Source of the DNA: Magicicada septendecula
Lineage: Eukaryota > Arthropoda > Insecta > Hemiptera > Cicadidae
Length of the DNA: 64,000 nucleotides
Assembly (NCBI GenBank): GCA_034769895.1
Contig: CM068372.1
Coordinates: forward strand, 372,019,258-372,083,257
Direction of reading: 5' to 3'
The notes under the pieces were generated by a model. It was not told the DNA's origin. It saw nothing but the letters and a program-made list of their open reading frames with translations, and did no database searches. The position numbers and the translations under genes are program-made. Every line of letters starts with the position of its first letter. Positions within the stretch are counted from its first letter, which is position 1. Positions 1 to 11,057 of this stretch are shown here, in pieces.

Positions 1-840
1 TTTACAATCGTCTTGTGTCTTTAAAATAGGTACATAAGTTAATTCAATTATAACAATACTATTTGTTTCCTTAATGGATAATTATTTGGGGTTTATTTAC
101 AGTATTCTATCCTTGAGTCTACTATTTCTCCCCTATATATGTGTGTTGGTTTCCCTTGGGTTTAACCTGTCTCCTCTTCATTCTTCCTCTTCTTCGTCTT
201 CTTCAATTGTCTTCATCTTGGTTCGGTTCTCCTCCTCTCATCTGGTTTGATTTCTGTTTAGTCGTAGGGATTTGTTCACTTCCTTTGATTCTTCTTTAGT
301 TCTGGTTTCTTATCTTCCTTTGTTAGTTCATAATTGTTTGGTAAATCACCTTTTTTTTCTTGAGTATGTTTCGTGGTTCCGTTCTTTGTGTTTCTGTTGT
401 TGGGTCAATCGCTTGGGTTGGGTAATATCGTGGTTCGTCGTGTCATAATATTTATATTTTATTCATTTTTAAACATTTTATTTTATATGAAGTATTTTTA
501 TATTAAGAATTATCTTTTTTATCCCTGGTACTGGGGTGGCTTATTTGTGTTGTAACAATATACATGTTTGACCTGCCACATTCATTTTGTGCGCGACTCG
601 TCAGAGGCGCAGTAGCCTACTTAGAATTTACTGTGTCTTCTATTTTTTCTTGTCACAGGCGTCTTCTTACTTGCCACGATAAATCCCTCAGATGTATGTC
701 TTCTTTAAGTGTAATATACTAAGGTTCTATGAACTGTTCTATCACACTTATCCCCTGCTCCTCTACTGGATATCCTTCTGTTCCAGTGGATGGAACGTCA
801 AGTTGAAGGGATATGTCGGAGCTCCCCCAAATTATTATTA
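1..840. other. T-rich non-coding DNA, nothing recognised
   Basis: No exon, RNA gene or classifiable repeat was recognised. The strand is strongly T/C rich, with a CTT-rich patch near 180-215. The small open frames here have no recognisable domain. The DNA could be an upstream intron of the Slob-like gene, because the first exon in the window begins mid-codon and so needs earlier exons. Confidence 0.6.
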
Positions 841-1715
841 TATTTTTATTATATTATATTGTTGTTCATTAGCCTAGTTACATGAACATCAATCATCAAC
901 CGTGGCTCTACAACCCTTGGTGGGTCTTGGCCTGCTCCAAGAGTCAATTCCATTCCTCCTTATTGCATGCCTTGGCTTTCCAGTTTCTCATGTTCAGCTT
1001 TTCGAGGACCTCCTCTATCTGGTCTTTGAATCTACTTCGGGGTCTTCCCTTTTTTCTCCTACCCATTGGTTTCTGGTAGAAAATATGTTTCTTAGGCTGT
1101 CCTTCCTCCATTCTCTCTATGTGTCCAGCACACCTTAGCCTGTGTATTTTGATTAGCCCGACAATGTCCGGCTCTTTGTAAACATGATATAGTTCATAAT
1201 TATAACGCCACTCCATTTTCTTGTACGCCTATAAATATTGTTCTTAGAATCTGTCTTTCACAGAAACCTAGAAGTCTCTCGCTATTTTTTGTCACTGTCC
1301 AGGTTTCCGAAACATATGTCAGTACAGGCCTGATAAGTGTTTTGTAGATTTTGCATTTTGTGCTTCTTGTGATGAAGCTAGATGTCAGTGCTTTTTTAAT
1401 CCATAATGTGTTTTATTTGCGAGATATATTCTTCTTATTATTTCAGTGTTGATGTCGTGAGTGCTGTTTATCTGGGTGCCAAGATATATGAACTCTTTTA
1501 CTACCTCTATATTTTTTGTGCCTATTTCAAGGTTTTGAAGGGGTGGGTTTAATGTAATTTATTCCCAGCATACATATATTTTGTTTTCTCCAAGTTTATC
1601 TGCAGTCCAATTTTACTTGAGGATTCCTCTAATGCTGTAAAGGCACTAATGATATCTCCTTTTAGTCCTAGCAATTAGATCAATATCGTCTGCACATGCA
1701 CACCATATTAATTAT
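841..1715 (-). mobile_element. LINE (non-LTR retrotransposon) 3' portion, decayed
   Basis: Read on the minus strand, 1715 to about 1600 carries an RT-type box resembling the ADDIDLI motif, followed by the usual stretch ending in TKYMY. After several frame breaks comes an open stretch (1216-944) with the LINE C-terminal signature: EPDIV, then KIHRLRCAGHIERM, a basic GRRKKGRPR run and a final NWKAKA-EEW block. This tail is typical of RTE/CR1-like LINE proteins in arthropods. Only the RT 3' half and tail remain, so it is a dead 5'-truncated copy. The clade is not assigned. Confidence 0.85.
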
Positions 1716-2441
1716 ATTTTGACTATACTGATTTTGAAGGCTAAAATTATGAGTACTTTTCAAGTGTACCAGCCCCTTTTAGAATTTTTTTAGTGCGAGA
1801 AAATATTTCTATGTTGGCGTTGTAAGACAGTACGAATAAATAGTTGAATACACAGTATTAGGATTTCATATTACACTGTTTTTATCCTCATAATTGAAAA
1901 AGAATTCTACCATCTTTTCGTGAGCAATTTTTCTTCAGGTTCTCTCTTCTTTCATCCTCATCATCTAAACTAAAACTCAAACTCTATTATATTTGAAGTC
2001 CGGGATGAAACAGGATCTTAGTAGTACATTCCCGGGACGCTGAGACAGGCGTTTACAATCCGCGACGAATTCCAGATTTCCGGGATGTTTGGTCTCTCTA
2101 TCTTTTACAGCGTGAAGATTATAATAATAGAGAAAGTATTCAACTCATAAACGCGTTTCCTTCTCCTCCTCCTCCTCCTCTTCCTCCTCCTCCTCCTCCT
2201 CCTTCTTCTTCTTCTTCTTCTTCCGCCTCCCCTTTTGCTAATGTAAGAGGAGCAATACTTGCCTTTCTCCATCATTTACGTTCACTTACCTCTGCGGCGG
2301 GTATGAATGACACCAACCTTTACACCAACCAGTACACTATCCTATGGACAGCGATTTATTTGATATGCTCTGATAGAGGTAATACTGATGCTGTTTTATA
2401 CGAGCAAGCGTAACAGAGTTTGCTGGGTTATTTGTGTGCAG
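1716..2441. other. Non-coding DNA upstream of the first Slob exon in the window
   Basis: No coding signal was seen. The stretch contains a pyrimidine trinucleotide run at 2161-2225 and ends in the TGTGTGCAG splice acceptor whose AG is at 2440-2441. It is most simply the 3' part of an intron. Confidence 0.55.
2161..2225. repeat. (CTC)n/(CTT)n microsatellite
   Basis: About 65 bp of CTC triplets passing into CTT triplets with a few interruptions. It lies about 220 bp before the splice acceptor of the following exon, too far to be its own polypyrimidine tract. Confidence 0.95.
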
Positions 2442-2716
2442 GATCACGCGTGGACAAACACTGGTTCGTAGTACGCGATGCGTCCATCAAAACGGAACGC
2501 CTGCTGACGCTAGTGCCCCGTAGCGCCACCTGCCCGGTACAGTGCGACAACGAGACCCGCAGCTGTATCCTGGACCTGTTCCTCGCTCTGCAGCATCCCT
2601 ACATCTACCCGATACTCGACCTGGAGTTCAGGGAGTCGGCTTCCGGCAGCAGTACCTACGTTATACTTGTGTTACCGTTCAATACTAAAGGCAGTCTCAA
2701 GGATCTCATATACAAG
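2442..2716 (+). CDS. Slob: Slob-like pseudokinase, window exon 1 (N-lobe to hinge)
   Basis: Coding exon of a Slowpoke-binding-protein/PXK-like pseudokinase. Slob in Drosophila binds the Slowpoke BK potassium channel and 14-3-3 and tunes channel gating. The exon follows a TGTGTGCAG acceptor, begins with two bases of a split Gly codon, and ends at GTAAGT. It gives residues 1-92 of the window product. The reading runs GSRVDKHWFVV, then HPYIYPILDLEF and a hinge-like VLPFNTKGSLKDLIYK, the strongest match to Slob/PXK (both have a GSLKDLIYK-type stretch). Codons are GC-richer than the flanking introns. No initiator Met is present, so earlier exons lie left of the window. Family assignment is from remembered Slob/PXK motifs, not a search. 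Confidence 0.93.
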
Positions 2717-3109
2717 GTAAGTGAACCAGCAGTGAATGAATCGTTGGTGTGATAATGAAAGCTGTCCTTTCAAATACAAAAACAAAAACAAGTAACCACG
2801 ATTGTTAATTGTTAATCAGCAATATATCTTGCTTTTTCCGGTTTCTATGGGTGTTAAGATAAGAAATTATGAATAGGGTCTTAGGGAAGGTATTTGGGAA
2901 ATGGTATTGGATAAGTTAACCAGAGTGATATTAAGGTAGGTAAGTTCCAGAAAGTCAGAAAGTCTGTGGGACAATCAATCGTATTTTTAAAAAACAATAA
3001 ATCGTATTTTTTACGTTGAGATACAAAATTAAAGTTTTTCAAAGCTATGGAGTTCTCTGTACTGTCCCGTGAGTGAGAATTATGGGTGACAACCAATAAA
3101 CAGGAAAGT
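2717..3109. other. Start of intron 1, nothing recognised
   Basis: The intron begins with a consensus GTAAGT donor. The following 390 bp is AT-rich and shows no repeat or RNA gene that I can name. Confidence 0.6.
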
Positions 3110-3440
3110 AAAATACAAGCCTAGGAAATGGCGTTCTTAAGACGAGTTGAAAAGTGTTCTAAACTTGATCGTCGGCTATAAAGAATGAGGCCTTAAGAGA
3201 AGCCTTACACGTTTGTAAGTTAAATGAAAGAGTAAAAGATTATAAACAACGGTGGAAGGAACAGTTAGAAAGAATGCCAGATACAAGACTGGCCAAACAA
3301 GTTTGGAAATATAAAGATATAGGGCGTATCCAGGGAGTAGGTGCAGGAAGAGACGGCTGGAACAGGCAGCATCTTGCCTATGCCGTGATGTGAAGATGGC
3401 GATGAACTGATGAGCTTAGAGAAGGTGAGAGAAGGAAGAG
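3110..3440 (+). mobile_element. LINE C-terminal tail fragment
   Basis: Read on the + strand with frame breaks, it gives EMAFLRRVEKCSKLD, then RVKDYKQRWKEQLERMPDTR, then a QVWKYKDIGR tail. This is the 3' portion of a non-LTR retrotransposon. The AFLRRVEKCSKLDR block matches the minus-strand LINE at 11.1-12.1 kb almost residue for residue, so both belong to one family. It is intronic and dead. Confidence 0.8.
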
Positions 3441-4253
3441 AAAGAAGGTGCTGCGTCGGCCGCAAACCTCTTTCATCTTCCCTAATCTTCTCCCCCGTAC
3501 TCTGTTTTGCTTATCTCTGTTACTCCTTTCATCCACGCCAAAGCAGGTCTTCCTCGTCGTTACTGTACATAATGTAATACCTGTTTTGGCCATCTTCATT
3601 AAGCGTCCACACCGTATAAACTGTCTGCCCGCCGCCATGTGTCTGCTGTTTTCGCCATTAGATGCACGTTCCAAACTGTACACTCTACTCTCTGTTATGT
3701 GGAACAATTTCTACCCCCTCAATGTTTTCTTGTTTCTGACCGACAATTGCCAGGATTCTGGCCCATAGGTTAATATCGTCTTCACAATAGTTACACTGGC
3801 AGTATTAGTATTAAGTGTAAATTTCAACCAAAGTAGTGTGTTAAATGTTCGTACACATTTCTAGCCCTAATTAAGTTACAAAGACGTTCATGGACGATGT
3901 CATCATAATTATTGTTTAGTAGTAGTAGAGGCGTAACTACGGCCAGAGAGATCAATCAATCCGCCTCCTCAGAGCTATTAGTGCTATTGAAAATTGCATG
4001 GAAATTATATGAACGCTTAACGTACATAAGCCAGTTACATGTGGTGTTATAAGGCACATAAATTATATAACTAATTATATGTGAACAATCTTAAAGAGAT
4101 CGTTTCTCCTGAGGAAAATGGGGAATCCAACTTCAAGTACTCTCATTCTCACCGCCCAGAACCTAGTCCCCCCCTCCCGCCACAGAAACTAGTCTCATCA
4201 CTCCCAAGAGAAGGTCCTAATTACCCCACTAGTACTTGTGGCGTAATAGTAGT
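3441..4253. other. Intronic DNA, unclassified
   Basis: Open stretches exist on both strands between 3378 and 3768. The minus reading has a weakly LINE-tail-like order (an ITESRVYSLERAS stretch, then RCGRLMKMAKTG), but the match is too poor to classify. The rest is AT-rich with no identified feature. Confidence 0.4.
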
Positions 4254-4293
<40 letters not shown>

Positions 4294-4309
4294 TAGTAGT
4301 GGTGGTAGT

Positions 4310-4355
<46 letters not shown>

Positions 4356-4356
4356 T

Positions 4357-4406
<50 letters not shown>
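4254..4406. repeat. (TAG)n trinucleotide microsatellite
   Basis: About 150 bp of TAG/AGT triplets with occasional GGT and GTG interruptions. Several tens of units make it one of the longer trinucleotide arrays in the window. It lies in intron 1, and the poly-Tyr/Thr frame on the opposite strand is an artefact. Confidence 0.97.
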
Positions 4407-4753
4407 CGTTAGTTCTTCGCATTCAAATTGTTAATTATTAAATTACATTTTTTAGTATTTAAATTTAGCTCAGAGGTGGGGGACTTTTTATAGAAAAACT
4501 ACATGTCAGCAGCCGACCAATAAGAGGGTCATTACACACACTTTGTTGTTTACATAGTGAATGTGGTCCATTGCCATAACACGTCCATCTATGTACAAAT
4601 TGAAACGGATCGCAAATTGTTCAAATTTGTCCTCAAATTTCGTTCTCAGCTGTGGTTGTTTTTGAGTCTGTGTTTGAATTACCCGTTCAATTCTTACTTT
4701 ACAGATGAATACCAATCAGTTTCAGGTTGAGCTGTGTATGTGTGTGTTTGCAG

Positions 4754-4935
4754 AGCTGCTGGCAGGATGACTGGAGCGACAAGTACAGCCAGCGCAGTGA
4801 AGGGCTTCCGACGTCACAGGTACAGCGGCTCGGTCGGCAGATACTCGAGGCGCTTCTCTTTCTCAAAGAGAGAGGGTTCCCCGCGTACAGCCATCTGCAC
4901 TCCGGCAACATCATCATACAGAACGGTGTCGCCAG
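4754..4935 (+). CDS. Slob: Slob-like pseudokinase, window exon 2 (catalytic-loop region)
   Basis: Residues 93-152 plus two bases of codon 153. It follows a TGTTTGCAG acceptor and ends at a GTGAGT donor. The reading contains LPTSQVQRLGRQILEALLF (helix E of the C-lobe), then KERGFPAYSHLHSGNIII. Where an active kinase has HRD, this protein has HLH (residues 139-141), with Asn144 three positions on. This is the PXK/Slob pattern and argues against phosphotransfer. It is in phase with exon 1 (0) and exon 3 (2). The SQVQRLGRQILEALLFLKERGFP run is what favours Slob over generic PXK. Confidence 0.95.
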
Positions 4936-5211
4936 GTGAGTCACAGGGAAAATATAATTAACCAATAGTATGTTCGGTCTGTTGATAATGGAACGTTCCG
5001 GGAGAACAACACTTGAAGCAAGAATCGTACGTATCAAAAATTTCCCCCAAACCGTTGATGATACAAAGTTGTGAATAGTATCCACCTCGTATATGACCTT
5101 CCTGATACACTTCTTTCACGAATGTAGGTCAGATTTGTAAACATAAATTTCATCATCTTCTTCTTCTACTTCTACTTATTATAATAATAATAATAATTAT
5201 TATTAAGTTCC

Positions 5212-5940
5212 AGATAATTTTATGATTGGTAGCTCTGCAGTTGACACATTATTTGCTGATGACCAGGCTGTCCTGTCGAACTCGGAAAGTGGCTTGCAGA
5301 TGGTTGTACACTCATTACGTAAAATCTGTAAGGATTTCGGATTACAGGTCTCGACATCGACCAAGGTGATGGTTTTTCATGGAGCTGATCCCATACGTGC
5401 AAAAAATGTTGTTGATGGTACTATTCTGGAGCACGTCAGTAATTCTGAATATCTGGGTTGTAGTGTATCTTATATTACAATGTTGTGGTTAAGAAGCTAT
5501 ATACGTTCAACCACATGTGTGGAAACCCATTGGGAGAACTCCAAGATCAACGAGTAAGAAAGATGCCTGACATTCTACAAGGTATGTTTCTCTTGGTCTG
5601 ACTGTAACGAAATCCCAGGCCAATCGTATTCAAGCAGCCGATACGAGATTTCTCAGTCACGTGACAGGATATACTATTTAAGATCGGAAAAGGAATGTCG
5701 ATACACGACAGGAACTGAATATACGACAGGATTGCCCAGTATCAGCTACAATGGTTAGAACATCTTACCTGAATGGGTGACTGCCGCATCCCCAAACAAC
5801 TATTGAATTATAAGCCGAATGGGCGGAGACGTGTGAGGCGTCCGAAGAAGCGTTGACCTCCAGATAGACCTCTAGTCTATCTGCTTGTCCGGAATAAACC
5901 ATTTTTGGTTTAATCCTTGCTGAAAATGATGATGATCATT
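5212..5940 (+). mobile_element. LINE RT 3' half and tail, decayed
   Basis: The + reading has DTLFADDQAVLSNSESGLQ (the RT FADD catalytic box), then STKVMVFHGADP and NSEYLGCSV (the usual YLG step). After frame breaks it has the tail QYQLQWLEH, then GDCRIPKQLLNYKP and GRRRVRRPKK. The 3' end is an ATGATGATGAT run near 5925. The tail is shared with the copies at 18.36-18.64 kb (minus) and 56.82-57.35 kb (+), so one LINE family has at least three copies here. The RT lacks its upstream domains. Confidence 0.88.
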
Positions 5941-6418
5941 ACTAAGTAGCAATATACATCACGCCTTATTGTATTAATGATGCGATACTGCTTTTTCACG
6001 TTGCAAAATATGACATAACGGTTGCTTTTCCCTGACCTTCCTTGCTGTCTACCGTCGCTGTCTTATGTATATTATTATTTTGCTTGTCTCTCGTGTATCT
6101 AGCGCCTTGTTTCAACCTCGTATAAACTGACGAAGCCGTATTATTGTCACCTGCAGGGAGGGAAGACCAGTTCATCTGTCAATGGAATTCACTAATTATC
6201 CACAGCGAGTTAACGCAGTGTAAGTCAGACACTAATCACTGTGCCATTCCTCCTTCTTCTTCTTCTTCTTCTTCTTCTTCTTCTTCTTCTTCTTCCTTTC
6301 TCTCTTTTTCTTTTTGTTTTTGTTCTTCATAATCCTCTTCTGCCTTCAAGTGTCAGGGATAAACAGGTCGTCTCGTCCATTGCTCCCTTCTATAATGGGC
6401 GACGCGTTTGACTTCTAA
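5941..6418. other. Intronic DNA with a (CTT)n run
   Basis: AT-rich, no gene seen. It contains the CTT microsatellite at 6252-6294. Confidence 0.5.
6252..6294. repeat. (CTT)n microsatellite
   Basis: Around 14 uninterrupted CTT triplets within a pyrimidine-rich stretch. Confidence 0.95.
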
Positions 6419-7060
6419 CAGGTTAGTCTACCCTGCAATTAGCCAGCTTCTCAATATGATCAACCCATTCCGATCTTGATGTTCCTCTTCATTTCCCTCT
6501 GTCTGGCCGTCTGGGCACGCTTCCATAATGAACTCAGGTTTCCTTTTACCCATCCTCGTTACGTGATCAAACCGTTGCGATCTTTCTATTATCTCAACAC
6601 GTGTTTCCCGCTGGTACAGACTTCTGATGGACATATTTCTATTTTGTTTTCTCTTAGTTTTCCAGCTGCTCGCCTCAAAATGTTCATCTCACTGGCTTCT
6701 GTGTTTGTCTAGCAGGGTGATATTTTCTAGACCGTAGACTAGTGTGTGTACACACACGTAGCTTGACTTCGTTCGTGATTTTCTTCTTGCTCAAAGTAAC
6801 ATTACAAATCTGGCGGCACATTTGATTTGCTTTATGTACCCGGTAGTTTATATCCTCATCAGTTTGTCCACTGTTTCCAGACATTCAAACCTCTGCACCT
6901 GCTCCAATTGTCCTTCTTTCCATTTAATGGTCAGGGACTACTCTCAGTTTGCCTGGCTATGATCATTACTTTGCTTTTGTCCACCCCTAACGGTACTTGA
7001 CCATTCAGTTACAGCATTTGAAGTTCTTCCTTATGCTTCGCAAATAAACCCATATAATCA
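6419..7060 (-). mobile_element. LINE 3' portion, decayed
   Basis: The minus-strand reading shows INYRVHKANQMCRQICN, then a KKKITNEVKLRV step (the usual position of the KMKIYK motif), and a final block RVEIIERSQRFDHVTRMGK. The order (YRVxKANQ, TKxxxY, HVTRMG) is that of the C-terminal region of LINE ORF2. Several frameshifts and stops are present. It is intronic. Confidence 0.75.
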
Positions 7061-7364
7061 GCATTTACCAGGGGTTTGACATACACTAGTCTCATTGTAA
7101 GAAAAAAACGAGACGAAGTATTTATTTAATGTAAATAAAATTCAAAATAAGTCCATAATCGTGAAGAAAGACTCAGTATGCGACACTTGATAAGTTGTGT
7201 ATACAATAACTTGACAATGTTAATTTGTATTGTAGGTCCTTATTCTAAACCTATCTCAGTTACAATACCAAGCCTTTTTACATCAAATATTTTAATATTA
7301 TTAATTCTAGCATATGTAAGGATAAAAAGATTTACTTCATTGCTTGATCTTATGGCTCGATGAC

Positions 7365-8017
7365 TGAGGCATTCCTCGCCTTGGAACGGACAATGGGTTT
7401 AGTTATAAATGTGGATAAGACTAAGTATATGACGAGTGACAAAAATTATAATTATAGACGTGAAATTTGTAATAATGGCTTTGAAAGAGTGGATCATTTT
7501 TGACATCTGAGTTCAATAGTGGTGACAAATAGTGATACTACAAATAAGATCCAACAGCAAATCTCAGCAGCAAAAGATGCTACTTTGGACTGCCAAAGCA
7601 GATGAGAAGTAGATTAATATCAAAATACACTCTATAAAACTTTAATGAGACCAATCTTGACGTGCGGAGCAGAAACATGGACCGTCACCAAAGTAAATGA
7701 GAAACATCGTTTAACTTTTGAAAGAAGGTATTACAGTAAATCTGTGGCCCAAATATGTGAAACGTGTGTACAGCGGATACGTTATAATCAATAATTACAC
7801 GCACTCTTTACGGATGCAGACATTATAAATTATATTAAATTTTCAAGGTTGAAGTGGGCCGGATATTTGTCGAGAATGACGGAGGATGAAATATCGAGGA
7901 AAGTCTTGACGATGCAGCTGAATGGAAGAAGAAAGCCAAAACCACCATCAGGCCAAAACTGCGATGGATTTATGTTGTGAGTAATGATGCCAAACTGTTT
8001 GGACTGAGGGACTGGAG
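7365..8017 (+). mobile_element. LINE 3' portion, interrupted by a DNA transposon (left part)
   Basis: The reading has TEAFLALERTMGLVINVDKT and KYMTSDK, then FERVDHF, then RPILTCGAETWTV (the LTYGSETW step), RLKWAGY-like text and NDAKLFGLRDW. It stops abruptly at 8017, where a hAT-like element begins. It resumes at 8644 with the expected continuation (R-x-I-A-x-DRDRW in consensus). Stop codons and frameshifts are present throughout. Confidence 0.82.
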
Positions 8018-8643
8018 CAGTGGCGTGGCGTGGGTACGTAACAGCTGTTGCTGGTTGAGTTAGGTCTAAAACTTAGCGAAAAGTTAATTCGATTTTTTTC
8101 TAGTACCAAATATTTCTTTTAGTATTCCATTTAGAGCCAAAATATTTTTTTAGTGTATTTTCTACCTTTTGCTGGCAGAAGAAAAGAATCCCAGTTCAAC
8201 GTAATCCGACTCCATTACACAAAATACACATACACAAAATAAATTTGGATACAAATAATCCAATTAAAACTAATAAAGAAGACCAGAGAAACACACAACT
8301 AAAAGAACAAAATAGAAATCTGTGTGCAGTAACTGGTACACTTCAGTTCCCAAAACGAACAGTTCGAGCTGCTAACTGAGCGTTTTGCCTCTTTATGTCT
8401 CCAGTCCCCTACTCTGAAGAGTAACAACTACTACGAGGTCAATGACCATACGCAGTAAAACGTTGTCGATGTCTGGGTAGGCAACACAACATTAAAATGA
8501 CGGTGCAAGTGTCCAGCAGTTCGAAAGCAACGCTATGCTTTTCTTCAAGTTTCCCTACTAATATCGTCTGTATTTGAAATTATTCAGTAACTAAAATGTT
8601 TGCTGTGTGATATCATTACGGTTACATGGACGCCCCGCCACTG
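8018..8643. mobile_element. hAT-like non-autonomous element inserted in a LINE
   Basis: 626 bp bounded by near-perfect inverted ends: CAGTGGCGTGGCGTG on the left, and CAGTGGCGGGGCGTC as the reverse complement of the right end. No transposase frame is present. CAGTGGCG ends are typical of hAT MITEs. The flanks GACTGGAG and TTGGAGAG share a duplicated TGGAG core from the LINE, but I could not define an exact 8-bp duplication. The LINE reading resumes directly after it. Confidence 0.85.
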
Positions 8644-8730
8644 TTGGAGAGTAATCGCTTCAGATCGGGACCGCTGGAGAAGGCTTCTGGAGGAGGTCGA
8701 GACTTAGCAATGCATTGTAGCACCAGGGAT
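8644..8730 (+). mobile_element. LINE 3' end, right part of the interrupted copy
   Basis: Continues the LINE of 7365-8017 after the DNA element: a RFRSGPLEKASGG stretch equivalent to the usual DRDRWRRLLEE tail, ending near 8730. Confidence 0.75.
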
Positions 8731-9060
8731 GGTAATGACAGAGAGGTTTACTAAATCACTTTCCCATTGTTTGACAAAAAATAATCCTGGTTAAGATTTA
8801 GTACTACCACTGTTTAGTAATACAGTACCAGTTAAACGAACGTTTATAGGTCTAAGTGCATTGGTTTATGTCCAAGACAGCTGCGCACCCTGTAATCAAG
8901 TAATCCATTTTAAAAACATAAATTAAGTCCAGTGGTATGCAATAACAATTATTTAATCGTGTGGAACCAGAATATCATATAAATTCATGTTGAAGGATGT
9001 ATTTTGTAAATAACACTACTACTACTATTACTACTCCTCCTCCTCCTACTCCTACTACTG

Positions 9061-9093
<33 letters not shown>

Positions 9094-9169
9094 ATAGTGA
9101 TGAAATAATTATCCGCCTTTAAAGTCTGGTTACGCAACTTGGAAGTACGTTTATTATAGTTAAGTACAT
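8731..9169. other. Intronic DNA with an ACT-triplet array
   Basis: AT-rich, no gene seen. It contains an (ACT)n/(CTC)n array at 9014-9093. Confidence 0.5.
9014..9093. repeat. (ACT)n trinucleotide array
   Basis: About 80 bp of ACT triplets with a central CTC interruption. Confidence 0.95.
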
Positions 9170-9480
9170 GATGTGACGGGGGGGTACAAGGTTTCCGTCG
9201 ATGGCGTAATCCAGTGAAGAAGAGCCGAAAAGCGCCTGCACCCTCCCCTAATGGGGTGGAAGCGGTGGAGTTTTGTTTTTTACGCCTCAGAACCTCAGCG
9301 ACCTTTCAGGTCAGCCTCACAAAGAAACGTGGTGATGCCGGATCGTGCGGTTTTGGCAGCGTTTCGCCCTTGGAAGAATTGTAAATGGTTTTTCACGTGA
9401 CGTTACAAAAATGTTTTGCCTAGGCGATGAGGCAAACGGTTCACCCCTAAAAAGAAGTATGTAAATTTCACGACGGGCCA
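9170..9480. other. GC-richer unclassified segment inside intron 2
   Basis: Its base composition stands out from the AT-rich surroundings, with several CpG-containing words and a G7 run at the left edge. No reading frame, RNA fold or terminal repeat identified it. It may be the remains of a repeat. Confidence 0.4.
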
Positions 9481-9747
9481 GAACAGTTTAATTCGAGTAG
9501 TTACATTGTCTCGAGGACACCTGCGTAAATTTCCAGCGTTTAAAGAATGGTTGTGCCGTTTCCAAACAATTTGTGTCACAGTCTATTCGAATAAATCAAA
9601 CATTTTTATCTCAATTTCTAGGAGTTCAGACATTTTAAAAATTTAATCTAAATTTTACTCTAAACATGGTCATTACTGTCCACACTTGCGCGTGCTTAAT
9701 CTCGATTGGATTCTAACCTAACTGACGGACGTTTGCCATCACAGGAA

Positions 9748-9800
9748 AAAAAATAAACGCGACGTTTCGGTCGTCTACAGTATAGGCAGCCGTCTTCAGG
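9748..9800 (-). repeat. Possible PLE terminal remnant (hammerhead-like words)
   Basis: On the minus strand there is CUGAAGA, about 20 nt later GAAACGUC, and then an A-rich tail reading. The word order matches the hammerhead-like ends of the PLEs at 40.26 kb and 13.33 kb. Stem I does not form and stem II pairs poorly, so at best this is a decayed copy. Confidence 0.35.
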
Positions 9801-9814
9801 CTAATTAGAAACTA

Positions 9815-10545
9815 ATACATGTCTTCTTTTTCTACTGGCGTTACAACCCAGAATAGGTTTTAGCCTCTTCAACGACTTTTCTCTATTCAGCCCTCTCATT
9901 ACATAGTCTTCTCCATCGTCTTATCCCCATCTTCCTCAGATCCTCCTCAGCATCCTCGATCCATCTCTTCCTTGGCCTCACTCTTGATCTCCTACCTACT
10001 GGCCTCCATTTTAGAATTTTTCTGGGAACTGTGTGTAGTTCCATCCTCACTGTGTTCCCCACCCTTCTAATCTTTATAAACCTTACTATGTCAGCTTCGT
10101 GTATCAGACTATTTATTTCTTGATTTCTTCGTATTCTCTACGAGCTGTTGTTATTTTGCACTGCACCAACATTTTTTGTCAATCTCTTTTGTTCAAATAT
10201 TCTGAGATACTGTTCCACTTTTTTTGTTAATACCCGTGTTTCACAAGCATAAGTTACAACTGGTCTGATTATGCTTTTGTGTATTTTAAACTTTTACGAT
10301 TTGTTCAGTGTTTCGGCTCCATTACTTTTGAGTAGGCGTAGTAACATCGGTTACCACTAAGGATTCTCGTCTGGATATCATTGCTCGTAGTGTGAGTGCA
10401 ATTTATTTGTGTCCCTATAGGTAGGAAAATTCTCTTGCGTGCTCAAATTCACGATTTTTGAATTATAGATGTTGTCTGTTACAAGACGTTCTTGTTATTT
10501 CCATGTATTTGGTTTTATTATCATTTACTTTCAGTCCTCTCCCCT
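9815..10545 (-). mobile_element. LINE 3' portion, decayed
   Basis: The minus-strand reading ends in the LINE C-terminal tail: an ILKWRPVGRRSRVRPRKRW run, then EDAEEDLRKMGIRRW and a CNERAE block. Upstream (10545-10050) are degraded RT 3' sequences with a FKIHKSIIRPVVTYACET-like step. A second copy of the same tail lies at 26240-26600 on the same strand. Confidence 0.82.
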
Positions 10546-10777
10546 TTGCTTCGCTATCTATACATGTAAAGTAACTAATACGTAAAAGAAATAATTAATA
10601 CTCTATCAACGAGTAATAGAGAGCCAACAAAATAATAATAACAAAACTTTACATAATATGTGAATAAAAGATTATATAGTACAAAATGAATACTTGGTAT
10701 GAAAAACACACAACACTACAAAACACAAGCACAATGCGCCCGAACACTTGCACACCAAAAAAACGTTACGAGTTTAT
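10546..10777. other. AT-rich intronic DNA
   Basis: Nothing recognised between two LINE-derived segments. Confidence 0.5.
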
Positions 10778-11057
10778 CTCTATAATGAAATGTGGAAACA
10801 CATGAATCATAGTTTTCCGTGTAAAATAGCGACTTTTAAATAGTAATAAGTTTTTTTTTTATTAACTTCATCATCTTCTTGACTTTTAAGTAGTAATAAG
10901 TTTTTTTACTACATTTCTCTATAATGAAATGTGGAAACACATGAATCATAGTTTTCCGTGTAAAATAGCGACTTTTAAATAGTAATAAGTTTTTTTTTTA
11001 TTAACTTCATCATCTTCTTGACTTTTAAGTAGTAATAAGTTTTTTTTTTATTAACTT
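10778..11057. repeat. 139-bp tandem duplication in a LINE tail
   Basis: The word CTCTATAATGAAATG starts at 10778 and again at 10917, a 139-bp period giving two nearly identical copies. Inside each is a shorter repeated block (ACTTTTAARTAGTAATAAG, a T run, then ATTAACTTCATCATCTTCTT). On the minus strand the inner block reads as repeats of a GAAGATGATGAAG-type LINE 3' tail. The array abuts the 3' end of the LINE at 11.06-12.07 kb. Confidence 0.9.

Noticed and set aside
1-2441. A further upstream Slob exon inside the window
   Set aside because: Exon 1 needs an upstream partner, but no stretch here gives a Slob-like reading with a matching donor phase.
3448-3768. 106-codon open frame as a possible small gene
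   Set aside because: Overlaps an equally long frame on the other strand, with no domain, no clear splice context and repeat-like surroundings.
4198-4422. Poly-Tyr/Thr/Leu open frame on the minus strand
   Set aside because: Artefact of the TAG triplet array.
9748-9800. Fourth hammerhead candidate on the minus strand
   Set aside because: CUGAAGA and GAAAC words are present, but stem I does not form and stem II pairs poorly. Kept only as a low-confidence PLE remnant.
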